Assembly (NCBI GenBank): GCA_963824345.1
Contig: CAWGOZ010000020.1
Coordinates: forward strand, 1-64,000
DNA length: 64,000 bases
Origin: Palsa-89 sp963824345
Lineage (GTDB): Bacteria; Acidobacteriota; Terriglobia; Bryobacterales; Bryobacteraceae
Reading direction: 5' to 3'
Part shown: piece by piece, positions 1-8,840 of the stretch
Position numbering within the stretch: the stretch's first letter is position 1
How the letters are laid out: each line of letters begins with the position of its first letter
Position numbers and translations under genes: made by a program
The notes under the pieces: model-generated
The model's input: only the letters and a program-made list of their open reading frames with translations
Database searches by the model: none
Told to the model about the DNA's origin: nothing

Positions 1-2
1 GT

Positions 3-407
3 CATCGGCCTGCCCTGACTCCCACCTATTACGCCTTCAAAATGTACGTACCGTTCCAGAACGCCACATCCGTGCCGGTGACTTTTGATGCTGGTTGGTA
101 CACACATGGGGCCGTGGCGGTGCCCCGAGTGGACGCGATCGCAGCGAAAGACGCGAACGGCAAGTTGTGGCTGGAGATTACCAATCTCGATCCCAATGAA
201 CCGGTCGAAATCGAGGCAGGCCTGGAGGGCATTACGGCAAAAGCAGCGAGCGGCGAAACTCTGACCGCGCCGAAGGTGGACAGTGTCAACACCTTCGACG
301 CACCTAACACAGTCATGCCGAGGCCGATCTCAGCGAAGGTTCAGGGTGGCAAGCTAACTTTGAAACTGGAGCCTAAGTCTGTCACCGTCGTTTCAGTTGA
401 GCAGTGA
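3..407 (+). CDS. Alpha-L-arabinofuranosidase (GH51-type), C-terminal part
   Basis: The reading frame is open from the window edge, so only the last 134 residues are present. The segment TPTYYAFKMYVPFQNATSVP followed by a beta-rich tail is typical of the C-terminal beta-sandwich of GH51 arabinofuranosidases, which remove arabinose side chains from plant polysaccharides. The catalytic glutamates lie in the missing part, so activity cannot be judged. It is followed after about 100 bases by an esterase gene on the same strand, which fits a hemicellulose-degradation cluster. The assignment rests on recognising the tail only; another clan-A arabinosidase is possible. Confidence 0.6.
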   Translation, partial: HRPALTPTYYAFKMYVPFQNATSVPVTFDAGWYTHGAVAVPRVDAIAAKDANGKLWLEITNLDPNEPVEIEAGLEGITAKAASGETLTAPKVDSVNTFDAPNTVMPRPISAKVQGGKLTLKLEPKSVTVVSVEQ

Positions 408-504
408 TCCAAACCGGATCCTGCGACCGCAACCCCGAACCTAACGAAAAGGTATCGCTCGACGGTGCTATGGTTGACACTCGATGGCAACGAAGGAGAA
501 CAAC

Positions 505-885
505 ATGCGGCGATTCGCAATACTGGTCCTCTTGTCTTTGTGTTTTTGTTGGGCGCAGGAATCACACAGTTTTCAGCCCTCTACGACGAATGTCTGGGCA
601 GCGGAGTATCCAAGGGTTGACAGCGCCGGCAGAGTACAGATTCGCGTGAAAGCTCCGGATGCTACGAAAGTCCGACTGAACTTCTGGAGCGGTCCGAAAC
701 TGGATATGGAGAAACAGCAGGATGGATTCTGGACCATCACCACTCCGCCGCTTGTTCCCGGGTTCCACTATTACACGCTGGTCATCGACGGTGCCGAGGT
801 CAGTGACCCCAACACTCACGCCTTCTTCGGAGGAGGCAAGCCGGCGAGCGGCGTGGAAGTTCCGGACGACGCCCTGGTTGGATAA
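505..885 (+). pseudogene. Secreted esterase, truncated after its N-terminal domain
   Basis: An AAGGAG ribosome-binding site at 493-498 favours the ATG at 505 over the in-frame ATG at 484. The product opens with a signal peptide (MRRFAILVLLSLCFC), then an early-set beta-sandwich domain of the kind that precedes an esterase-D catalytic domain (VDSAGRVQIRVKAPDATKV, GFHYYTLVIDGAEVSDPNTH). The frame then runs across position 866, the outer end of the large inverted repeat, and stops at 885 after six foreign residues. The whole catalytic domain with its Ser-Asp-His residues is absent, so the gene is non-functional as assembled. The break coincides exactly with the repeat boundary. Confidence 0.75.
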
Positions 886-1019
886 AAAATAAAACACCTG
901 GCGCATGTAGTAGGTTCCGTTCAGCAGCGTGTCGCCGTCCGGATTGAAAGCGGGTTGTGCGGCAGACTGGAAGGCGCACGCGGTGAGGAGAAGGACTGAA
1001 AAGTCGTTTTTGTTTTCAT
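866..1019 (-). pseudogene. 5' fragment of the secreted TIGR03437-type protein gene (copy of 16704-16858)
   Basis: Only the first 50 or so codons of the 644-residue gene at 16704 are repeated here before the palindrome ends. Compared with that copy there is a one-base loss and a substitution near 995-1000 that break the signal-peptide frame, and another base is missing in the leader near 1037. It cannot make a useful product. Confidence 0.85.
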
Positions 1020-1138
1020 GAATGGGAAGCCGGAACGGTCGGTCTCTCACCAGATTACAACACGAAACCGGGGAGCGTTATAGCTGCGATGGTTTGTAAA
1101 AGTTTGTCTGCCGGCGCCGGGAGCGGTGCTTGAATGCG

Positions 1139-1447
1139 TCAACCCAGTAAAGTGCCAAGCCGATCCAGGCGGCGCTCCCACATCCAGCGGCAATTGCCGA
1201 TCCATTGTTCCGCTGCACGAAGCCCGCTGGGTTCGATGCGGCAAGTCCGGACCCTTCCGGCCTTCTCGGTTTGTACCAGCCCGCTTTCCTCCAGCACTTG
1301 CAAGTGCTGCACCACCGCTGCCAGTGTAATGGCCAGCGGTTCGGCCAAGCGCGAAACTGTGATCGGTCCCCGGCTGAGCCGGGCTACGATGGCCCGCCGC
1401 GTTCGATCGCCGAGCGCGTGGAAGATACCGTCGATATCCGGCTTCAT
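1139..1447 (-). CDS. ArsR-family transcriptional regulator (left copy)
   Basis: This is the left-arm copy of the regulator at 16275-16583. It has the winged-helix ArsR layout: FHALGDRTRRAIVARL, then the recognition helix region ITLAAVVQHLQVLEESGLV. It differs from the right copy by at least two substitutions: Arg instead of Pro in the usually conserved GDPTRR motif, and Trp instead of Ser near the C-terminus. The Pro-to-Arg change hits a family-conserved residue and may weaken the protein or be an error. The ATG used here overlaps the stop of the upstream SRPBCC gene (ATGA); an ATG four codons earlier is also in frame. Confidence 0.85.
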   Translation of the reverse strand: MKPDIDGIFHALGDRTRRAIVARLSRGPITVSRLAEPLAITLAAVVQHLQVLEESGLVQTEKAGRVRTCRIEPSGLRAAEQWIGNCRWMWERRLDRLGTLLG

Positions 1448-1920
1448 TCCGCTGTGCATGCGCCGGTCAGTTTGGCGAGCAGCTTGCGCCAGCCGTCTTC
1501 CCGCATTTGAGGTCCATCGGAGCCTTCGAAGAATGCCGCCTGGTGTGTGAAGACCAGCTCGGTGCCGGTCCCGGACGGCAAGAACTCGAACGTCGCCAGG
1601 GAGGCCGAAATGCGTCTCTCGCCCAGGCTCATGGTGGAAGCCATGACAACGCGGTGGTTGGGAACGATGTCCAGATACAGGGTGTCATTGGTCAGCGCAG
1701 TGCCCGGGAACGGCGTCCCCTCTTTGAAACGAGAACGGGCGCGCTCGACGCCGCCTACGCGAAAATCCAGCTCATAAAGTTCCACGTCATGGTGCTCGCC
1801 TTCGATAAACCAGCGGCGCTTCTTGGCTGGGTCGGCGAAGGCGGCGAACACGCGGTCAGGCGCGGCTGGATAGGTACGTTCGATCACGAAGGTATTGTGT
1901 ATTACGGAGGGTTCCGGCAT
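1444..1920 (-). CDS. SRPBCC / AHSA1-type protein (left copy)
   Basis: A 158-residue START/Bet-v1-like (AHSA1, 'activator of Hsp90 ATPase homologue') protein, identical in sequence to the right-arm copy at 15802-16278, so one of the few undamaged genes of this arm. Such proteins form a hydrophobic ligand pocket; in bacteria they are very often paired with an ArsR regulator, as here (four-base overlap). The substrate is not known. It is preceded by a symmetrical operator and promoter at 1942-1996. Confidence 0.85.
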   Translation of the reverse strand: MPEPSVIHNTFVIERTYPAAPDRVFAAFADPAKKRRWFIEGEHHDVELYELDFRVGGVERARSRFKEGTPFPGTALTNDTLYLDIVPNHRVVMASTMSLGERRISASLATFEFLPSGTGTELVFTHQAAFFEGSDGPQMREDGWRKLLAKLTGACTAE

Positions 1921-1941
1921 GGCGAGGTCTGCCTTTCTTGG

Positions 1942-1996
1942 TTAAGTAGTGACTTGAGTATTATGCAGCGGCGGATATAGTCAAGTCAAGACTTAA
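1942..1996 (-). promoter_or_regulatory. Promoter and inverted operator of the SRPBCC-ArsR unit (left copy)
   Basis: The same arrangement as at 15726-15780: 15-base half-sites TTAAGTAGTGACTTG (1942-1956) and CAAGTCAAGACTTAA (1982-1996) face each other around 25 bases, flanking or overlapping the promoter hexamers. No change from the right copy was seen. Confidence 0.6.
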
Positions 1997-2015
1997 GTGA
2001 CGGAGGCCAGCGCCG

Positions 2016-2595
2016 TTACAGCTCGATGCGCGTTCCCAGGACCCCCAGGAACTGTGAAAGCCAGGCAGGATGCGCCGGCCAGGCGGGCGCGGTGACGAGC
2101 TTTCCGCAGGTGTGAGCTTCGGTCATCGCAAGATCCACGAAAGTGCCGCCCGCTTGGGTGACGTTGGGCGCCACGGCTGGATAACAACTGCAGGATTTGC
2201 CTTGGAGCACGCCGGCCGCGGCCAACAGTTGCGCCGCGTGGCAGATGGCGGCGATGGGCTTGTCGGCGGAGGCGAAGTGTCGGACGATTTCGAGGACACG
2301 CGGGTTCAGCCGGATATACTCGGGAGCGCGCCCGCCCGGAATCACCAGCGCGTCGTAGTTTTCCGGTTTGACCTCGTCGAAGGTGGCGTTCAAGGCGAAA
2401 TTATGGCCGCGCTTTTCGCTGTAGGTTTGATCGCCTTCAAAATCGTGAATGGCGGTGCGCACCGAATGCCCGCGCGTTTGTTCGGGCACACTGCGTGGAC
2501 CGCATGCCCCACCATCGCGAGCGCCGAAAAGGCACCATCACCTCGTAATCCTCGACGTAATCGCCGACCAGCATCAGCAGCTTTTTCGCGGGCAT
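2016..2595 (-). pseudogene. DJ-1/PfpI family protein (left copy, frameshifted)
   Basis: This is the left copy of 15125-15706. A GAGGAGG ribosome-binding site precedes the ATG at 2595. Relative to the right copy one base is missing near 2466 and one near 2530, so the N-terminal third is out of frame and the open frame begins only at the HSVRTAIHDFEGD segment. The conserved AICHAAQLLAAAG elbow is intact. Either a decayed duplicate or sequencing deletions. Confidence 0.85.
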
Positions 2596-2610
2596 CGAAC
2601 CTCCTCGGAA

Positions 2611-3494
2611 TTATGGTCGCACGCGGCGCGCGCGTTCCTGCATGTAAAGCTGAACCGCGGTTTCCAGCGGCGGCAGCGGCTGGATTCCCGAGCGCTCCAT
2701 TTTGGCGTTGGACAGCGCCGAATATTTCGGACGGCGCGCGGCGGCGCGGAACTCGCGTTCGTTCGTGGGCTTGAGCTCGGGATGCAATCCGGCCACGCGA
2801 AAAATCATGGCCGCGTAATCGAACCAGGAAATCGCCTGACCCCCGCCGGCATGAAAAATGCCGGTCAGATTGCGATCCACCAAGTCGGCTGCGCGAGCGG
2901 CCAGGAAGGGCGAATAGGTGGGCGAGGCCACGTGATCGTTGAGCACGCGGATTGGTTGGTTGCTCGCCGCCAGCCGCAGCATCGCTTCGATGAAATTGCC
3001 GCGCGCGGTAGCGAGGCCGCCTGGGCCGAAAACGCCCGATGTACGAATGATCAGCGCGATGTCCAGATAAGCTTGCGCGTAAAGTTCACCGGCCAGTTTA
3101 GAAACCGCATAGGCGCCCAGCGGCCGGGTGTCTTCTTCGGTGTACTCACGGCCAGTCGCTCCGTCGAACACATAGTCGGTCGAAAAGTGGACCAATCGGG
3201 CGTCATGCTGGCGGCAAGACATGGCGGGATTCCGGACCGCGAGGCCGTTAGCCATCATCGGGACCAGTGGTTCCCTTTCGGCGATGTCCACCTGGTTGTA
3301 GGCCGCCGCGTTGATAACGATCGCGGGATCTACTCCGCGAAAACCTGCGCCACTTGCGCGGCATCGCCGATATCGATCTGCGATCGCTCGAACCCGGTAA
3401 CCCCATAGCCGCGCTCGCTGAACTCGCAGACCAGCTCGATGCCCAACTGGCCGCGGCATCCAAACACCGCCGCTTTTTGATGCCTAATCTGCAT
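2611..3494 (-). pseudogene. rmlD-like dTDP-4-dehydrorhamnose reductase (left copy, frameshifted, mosaic)
   Basis: This is the left copy of 14228-15109. The first half (3031-3494) lies in the diverged tract and differs from the right copy by many mainly silent substitutions; the second half is essentially identical. A one-base loss near 3330 (the codons for FADVDPAIV) shifts the frame, and three bases are missing near the TEDDAT segment. The start region is altered: ATG at 3494 gives an unrelated MQIRHQK beginning before the shared AVFGCRGQLG motif. Confidence 0.85.
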
Positions 3495-4510
3495 GCGCTA
3501 CATCTGCCAGCGCCACAGGTTCGCGCCGACCGTGTAACCGGCGCCGACCGCCGCGAACAGCACCAGGTCGCCTTTCTTCAGCTTGCCGCGCGCACGGCGT
3601 CGCGCGCGGCCAGAGGAATGGTGGCGCCGTGGTATTGCCATAGCGCTCGATATTGATCACCACCTGATCGCAATTGATCCCCAGCCGTTCCGCCGCGGCG
3701 GCGATGATCCGCGATTGGCCTGATGCGGAATCATCACTGACACGTCGGCCCGTCAGACCATGGCGCTCCAGCAGATCGCGGCAGCATTCGTACATCTTGC
3801 GCACCGCGTATTTGAAAACCTGCTGGCCGTCCTGTTTGACGTAGTGCAGGCGTTGGGCGACGGTCTCGGCGCTGGCGGGCATGCGGCTGCCGCCGGCCGG
3901 CTTCTTCAAATAATCGCCGCCGGAGCCGTCGATTTCGTTCAGGAAATCGATGAAGCCTCTCGCCCTCTTCGGCCGGCTCGACCAGCATGGCGCCCGCGCC
4001 GTCGCCGAACAGGACGCAGGTGGAGCGATCGGTGTAGTCGATGATGCGCGACATGGTGTCGGCGCCGATCACCAGCACTTTCTTGTGCGAGCCGGCCGAC
4101 ACCAGGTGCGCGGCGGTGGTCAGTCCGTAGACGAAGCCGGAGCAGGCGGCCACCAGATCGAATCCCCACGCGCCTTTGGCGCCCAGGCGGTCCTGCACCA
4201 GGCACGCGGTGGAGGGGAACATCATGTCGGGCGTGACGGTGCACACCAGGATGGCGTCCATCTCCGAGCCGTCGATGCCGCGCTGGCGAAGCGCGATGGC
4301 GGCCTCCACAGCCATATCGGAAGTGGCCATTCCGGGCGGGGCGATGTGACGCTGCGAAATGCCGACGCGCTGCAGGATCCATTCGTTGGTGGTGTCGACC
4401 ATCTTCTCCAGATCCTGATTGGTCAGTACCCGGGCGGCATGTAGCAGCCGAGCGCCGTGATCTTTGCGTTATACACAGAGGTCTCCCGATCGAGAATACG
4501 ACAGTGAGAA
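3031..4510. other. Diverged tract inside the left palindrome arm
   Basis: Between about 3031 and 4510 the left arm matches the right arm (about 13196-14690) at only roughly 85 percent. I counted about 37 differences in the first 250 bases of fabH, mostly at third codon positions. Identity returns abruptly to about 99 percent at both edges. The outer edge falls within rmlD at the GVFGPGG codons; the inner edge falls in or next to a heptamer repeat (4505-4532). The tract also lacks about 20 bases relative to the right arm. Confidence 0.85.
3498..4476 (-). pseudogene. fabH: fabH, 3-oxoacyl-ACP synthase III (left copy, multiply frameshifted)
   Basis: This is the left counterpart of 13224-14213, about 85 percent identical at the DNA level. 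It has a GTG start at 4476 preceded by GGGAG. It is 11 bases shorter: frame-changing losses are visible near the PPE-VLTNQ, EGETGFMG, LTVADV and NTTGAT codons plus single bases further on. Silent third-position differences argue that the underlying sequence diverged under coding selection, while the frameshifts argue for recent decay or read errors. The active-site cysteine segment AACSGFVYGL is preserved. Confidence 0.85.
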
Positions 4511-4532
4511 ATCAGAAGTCAGAATTCAGAAT
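4505..4532. repeat. Four heptamer units, ATTCTGA type (left copy)
   Basis: Reverse complement of 13168-13195, with one substitution. It sits just upstream of the fabH copy and marks the inner edge of the diverged tract. Confidence 0.7.
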
Positions 4533-4546
4533 GGCGAACCAGGCGT

Positions 4547-5176
4547 CTATGGCTTGAAGCGAAGGGCCAGCCTTCCGGCCGGTCCTTTATAGTGCAGCTC
4601 TAAATCCTTGGGCTTGAGCTTGCCCACCATCTGAAAATACAACAGGCCCGAGACGGTGTCCGTTATCTCTTTTTCAGGCAGTATCTTGGCCGTGAGCACT
4701 GCAAGCAATGGATTCGGGTTGTCATCGTGCGAGGCCTGCACTTTGAGATCGGGGTTCTGTGCGCTGCTGCCGCCGTTACCGATGCCGCCTCCCAGGCCTC
4801 CGATCATGAGTCCAGTCTTCCTGGTGGCCTGTTTGGCGCCGCTTTCAGTGACGGTGAGGCTGTCGGCGCCCGCGATCTGGCCGGGCTCATAAGGCTGGGA
4901 GCGCTGGCCGTCCTTGGAAGAGATGAGCAGAAAATCGTCGTGGCTCACCTGGATGGGCTTGTCGCTAACGGTGTGGAGGGTGACGTGGACCAGGGCGATA
5001 TCGGGCCCCAGGTCGTAGCCGAGCTCCTGTTTGATCTGGTCGCGATCGAGCGTGGCGGTGGCGGTGATGGTGACGAGATCGTTGGTGGTTTCCTCGATGG
5101 GGAGCTTTTTGTCGGCGGCGGCGAAGAGGCTGGAGGCAAGCAGCGCGAAGGTGAGGATGGCGCGGGCGGAATGCAC
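4547..5176 (-). CDS. Secreted protein of unknown function (left copy)
   Basis: The translated sequence is identical to the right copy (12524-13153), so this gene was spared by the damage seen elsewhere in this arm. The chosen GTG at 5176 gives a signal peptide (ARAILTFALLASSLFAAA). A TATAAT box lies on the minus strand at 5189-5194, 12 bases before the GTG. I do not recognise the family; see the right copy for details. Confidence 0.7.
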   Translation of the reverse strand: MHSARAILTFALLASSLFAAADKKLPIEETTNDLVTITATATLDRDQIKQELGYDLGPDIALVHVTLHTVSDKPIQVSHDDFLLISSKDGQRSQPYEPGQIAGADSLTVTESGAKQATRKTGLMIGGLGGGIGNGGSSAQNPDLKVQASHDDNPNPLLAVLTAKILPEKEITDTVSGLLYFQMVGKLKPKDLELHYKGPAGRLALRFKP

Positions 5177-5356
5177 GGTGCTGATTGCATTATACGGCAG
5201 AGGGGCGAGGATCACGGCGGGGGCCTTGGCCGGAGCGCTGCACTCGCTGATCTTGCGGTCTGGCGGTTGCGCACTCTTCATGACTGCCACGGGGAGACGG
5301 TCTTGCTGGGGTTGGGACTACTGTGATCTTGCCGAAGCCACTGTAGGTAAAGCGGG

Positions 5357-5839
5357 CTATCCGGTGGAGCGTCTGTCGGACCGCCGCCTCCGCCACTCGA
5401 CGACCTCAAGCACTGCGACCAAAACAGCAAGAGCCCTAAAATTCCAGGCAAAAATACCCGAGGTCCCACCGGCAGAGCGCCGACCAGAAGCTCCAGCTTT
5501 CTCCTTTGCGGACATGGCTGTCACGATTGCCGCCACAACATATATCCCGGTCCGAATTGCCGAAGCGCGAGTTCCTGGGTGCCCGGCCGCGGGGGCGAGT
5601 CCGCCTCACAGCCTACGCCTGAGCCAGAGCCCGACCAGAAGAAACGAGAGGATCAGGACGGCCAGCAGAATCCACAGAACCCACCGTATTTCACCAGGCG
5701 CGTTCCTCGTTAGAATGAATCCAGACGCCAAGAAAAAGGCCGCGATCACGGCGACCAACGCTGGCTTAGGCCCCGGGGCGGCCTTGCCTGTGTGGTGTTC
5801 CGTTTCCGGCAACAGTGGTGATGATGCCGGTCTTGGCAT
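5357..5839 (-). pseudogene. Small membrane protein (left copy, nonsense codon)
   Basis: Left copy of 11861-12343. A C-to-T change (read on the plus strand) near 5606 turns the Trp codon after LWLRRRL into TGA, removing the second half with its last two membrane segments. The frame beyond the stop is otherwise preserved. Confidence 0.5.
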
Positions 5840-6932
5840 CAATGCGCCGTATCCGGCTGTTGGCGTATTCGGCGATAAACAGGTTTCCTTCATGATCGAT
5901 GGCCAAGCCGTCGGGCGAAATGAGCGCCTTAGTGGCCAAGTCTCCGTCTCCGCTGAAACCGCTCTGTCCCGTCCCGGCAACCGTTGTAAGGATGCCAGAA
6001 CTCCGGTCTATGCGGCAGATTCTCGCTTCCGTCAGGAAGAAGAGATTCTCTGTCCGATCCAAGGCTATTTGGTTGACCAAGCCTACCTGCGCCTTCGTTG
6101 CTGGGCCACCCTCGCCTACAAAGGTCCCGTCGCCAGCGCCCGCTATGGTCTCGACCACGCCGGTCCGGCGTCGACTCGCCGAATGCGGTGGTTTCCGCTG
6201 TCTGCGATATAGAGATCGCCACTCCGGCCCACTGCCAAGCCGCTCGGCCAATCGAACTTGGCGTCTACGGCCGGGCCGCCATCCCCGGCATAGCCGCGCC
6301 GCCCATTTCCGGCAATCGTGGTGATCGTTGTCGCCTTCCGATCCACCGAAGTATGCGTTGGTGTCCTGAGTCAGAGAGGAAGATGTCTCACCATCATCGA
6401 GCGCAAATCCCATCGGGGTGCGGAGGCTCGGGCTCGCCGCTCCGCTGTCGCTGCCGTCTCCACCGCCAACGATGGTGAAGTACTGCCCCGTGAGCAGGTC
6501 AAGTTCTCTGAGCCTGTTGCCAGTCGACTCTGCCAGCAGGAGCCTTCCTGATGAGGCAGCCTCCATGTGGGTAACGGACGACGCCAAGCACTCCGGCCGT
6601 GGTTTCTGCCAGGGTGCGCCGCACGCAGTCGCAACCGTCTCAATCTTCTGCGTTGAGGCGTCAACCCTGCGAATAGAGCCGAGGACGACGCCCGCCTGGC
6701 GAACGCCCTTCCATTCGTCGGCCTGCTGATAGATGTAAAGGTTACCGCTGCCATCAATGGCGACCCGCATCGGGCCGTCGATTTGAGCTTGGATGGCTGG
6801 CCCACCGTCGCCAGTCGTGTTGTGGGGGAGGATTTCCGGCTGGGCCGGTGCCGGAAACATTCCGGCCATTGCCAGAAGGAGAAACGCTGCATAAACCAGA
6901 ATCGGACAGCCACGAAAGCGGGCACGATACAT
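5766..6932 (-). pseudogene. NHL-repeat secreted protein (left copy, three frameshifts)
   Basis: Left copy of 10765-11934. Three single-base losses are seen, each within a run of identical bases: a GGG run near 6170, a CCC run near 6346, and a CC pair near 6390. All shorten a homopolymer, the pattern expected from long-read or pyrosequencing error, though slippage mutations in a dead copy would look the same. The signal peptide and the first 180 codons are intact. Confidence 0.85.
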
Positions 6933-7069
6933 ACCTTGCCAGGGTAGCGCTTTAGCGGAGTGGTCGCCGCGGAGCCGCCCCTCTTCCGCCGGCCAGCCTG
7001 TTTCCAGGGCTCTGGATTGCAACCTAAAGCCCACCCGTACTAAGGCCGATATGGTGTGTGGTGCCGTCT

Positions 7070-8840
7070 ATGAATCGTTTTTCCTTATTATTGCTTCTGA
7101 CCTTCGGCGGGATGTGCTTAGAGGCGCAAGTCACTAGCACGATTACGATTTCCACGAGTCCGGCGGGTGCCAGCTTCACAGTGGACGGTACCTGGTATTC
7201 GACCGCGGTGTCGTTTAACTGGCCGCAAGGAAGCGAGCATATTGTTGCATTCGTGTTGGACCCGACGGTGCCCGGGCAAACCACCAACATTCAGACCTCC
7301 TCGGATGGCCGAACGCAATATGCGTTCTGGGGGTGGGTTGACAACTTAGGGCTGCTGCAACCCACCACAGCTCCGGTTCAGGTGATCACAGCCAATCCGG
7401 CCATTACCTCGCTGACCGAGGATGGACTGTCTCTTATCAGCTTCACTTGCTTTATGGATTTTCCGGCTCCGGTTCCATTCCTCCCACCTGCGCCGCGCCC
7501 GGCGCCCTTCCGCCCCGGGTGCTTCAGCCTGGGGTGGTATACGTGGACTCGCAATGCTATTGGTCGTCGGTGAAGCTGTTTGAGCCGGCGAATAGCGTCA
7601 TCACTCTGAACGCGTATCCTTACCCCGGCTTTGTATTTGTCGGATGGTCGCTGGGTTCGGCGCCCACCTCGTTCCTGACGCAGTTCGTTCTCAATGGGCC
7701 GACTAACCTTACGCCTTATTTTGTACAGGGCGCGGAGGTGTCCTTTGAAACGTCGCCGCCCGGGCTGGAGCTGGTGATCGACGATACGCCGATCCAGACC
7801 AGAACCGTCAACGACGCTCCGCTGTGCCCGAACAGCGAGACTCAGGCAGAGCCGGCGGGAGTGGGTTTTCCACCGATTTGCCTTGGAGATTTTTATTTCG
7901 CGCCGGGGTCCAAGCACACCATCGGCGCCGTGAGTCCCCAGCGGGACCGTAATGGCAACTGGTGGGTGTTTAACGAGTGGAGTAATGGACAAGGTCAGAA
8001 CGCGACGTACCAGGTTGCCAACAACTTTACACCCGTTATCCTGACGGCCGAGTACGTGGCGGGGGCGGAAGTGTCGTTCGCCACCTCGCCGCCGGGTTTG
8101 CAATTGACCGTCGATGGCCAATCCGATCTGCTATCGTACAACTTCATCTGGGGGTTGGGCAGCACGCACCAAGTGTCGGCGCCGGCGACTCAAACGGGCC
8201 CCAACGAACGGGATTACACGTTCCAGAACTGGTCCACCGGAGGCAGCGCGACCTCGCAGTCGTATACCGTCACGCAAGCGGCGGTGAGCGGCGGATATCG
8301 CAGCACGGCAAATTACGGCGAATTAGACCGCGTGGTGATCCAGAGCTCGCCTTCCGGATTGGCCTTGATCGTGGATGGCGCCAGCTGCGTGACCCCGTGC
8401 AATGTGGATCGCCAGAGCGGCGCGAAATTCCAGGTGACTGCGCCCACACAGATTTCGACCGGAAAAGGCTCGCGGGTCGATTTCGCTTCCTGGTCCGATG
8501 GGGGAGCGTCCACCCACACCCTCACGGTGAGCCAAAACGAAGTCACCGTCACTGCCATCTACAACAACTTCTACCAGTTCAGCGCGACCTCGAATCCTGC
8601 CACGTTCGTCTTTCAAATTCTCGCCTGCCTCGAGCGATATGTTCTACCTGCGGGGCACCAAAGTGACCGTAACCGCCGTTCCGAATCAAGGCTTCCAGTT
8701 TGGAGATTGGGCCGGAGCCTTGTCAGGTAGCCACCCCTCGGGCACGCTGACGATGTCGGCTCCCCAGGCAGTGATCGCGGAGATGATCACGGTTCCCTAC
8801 ATCGCGCCGGCAGGCATCGCCAACAGCGCCGGACAGACGC
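7070..8840 (+). pseudogene. Repeat-rich secreted protein (left copy, frameshifted and cut at palindrome centre)
   Basis: Left copy of the gene at 8854-10627. Losses of one base near 7424 (TADVTVSYQ codons) and two bases near 8600 (SNPSHGSSF codons) split it into three frames. There are also single substitutions. The 3' end is lost because the sequence folds back at 8847. Confidence 0.85.

Larger units (their letters stand above)
866..8840. repeat. Left arm of giant inverted repeat (7,975 nt)
   Basis: This stretch is the reverse complement of 8854-16858. Positions pair as x and about 17694-x near the centre, drifting to an offset of about 30 at the outer end because the left arm carries net deletions. 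Outside 3031-4510 the arms differ only by scattered substitutions and short deletions (about 99 percent identity by eye). All gene-breaking indels I located are shorter in this arm. No transposase, terminal repeats or target-site duplication is visible. Confidence 0.95.
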
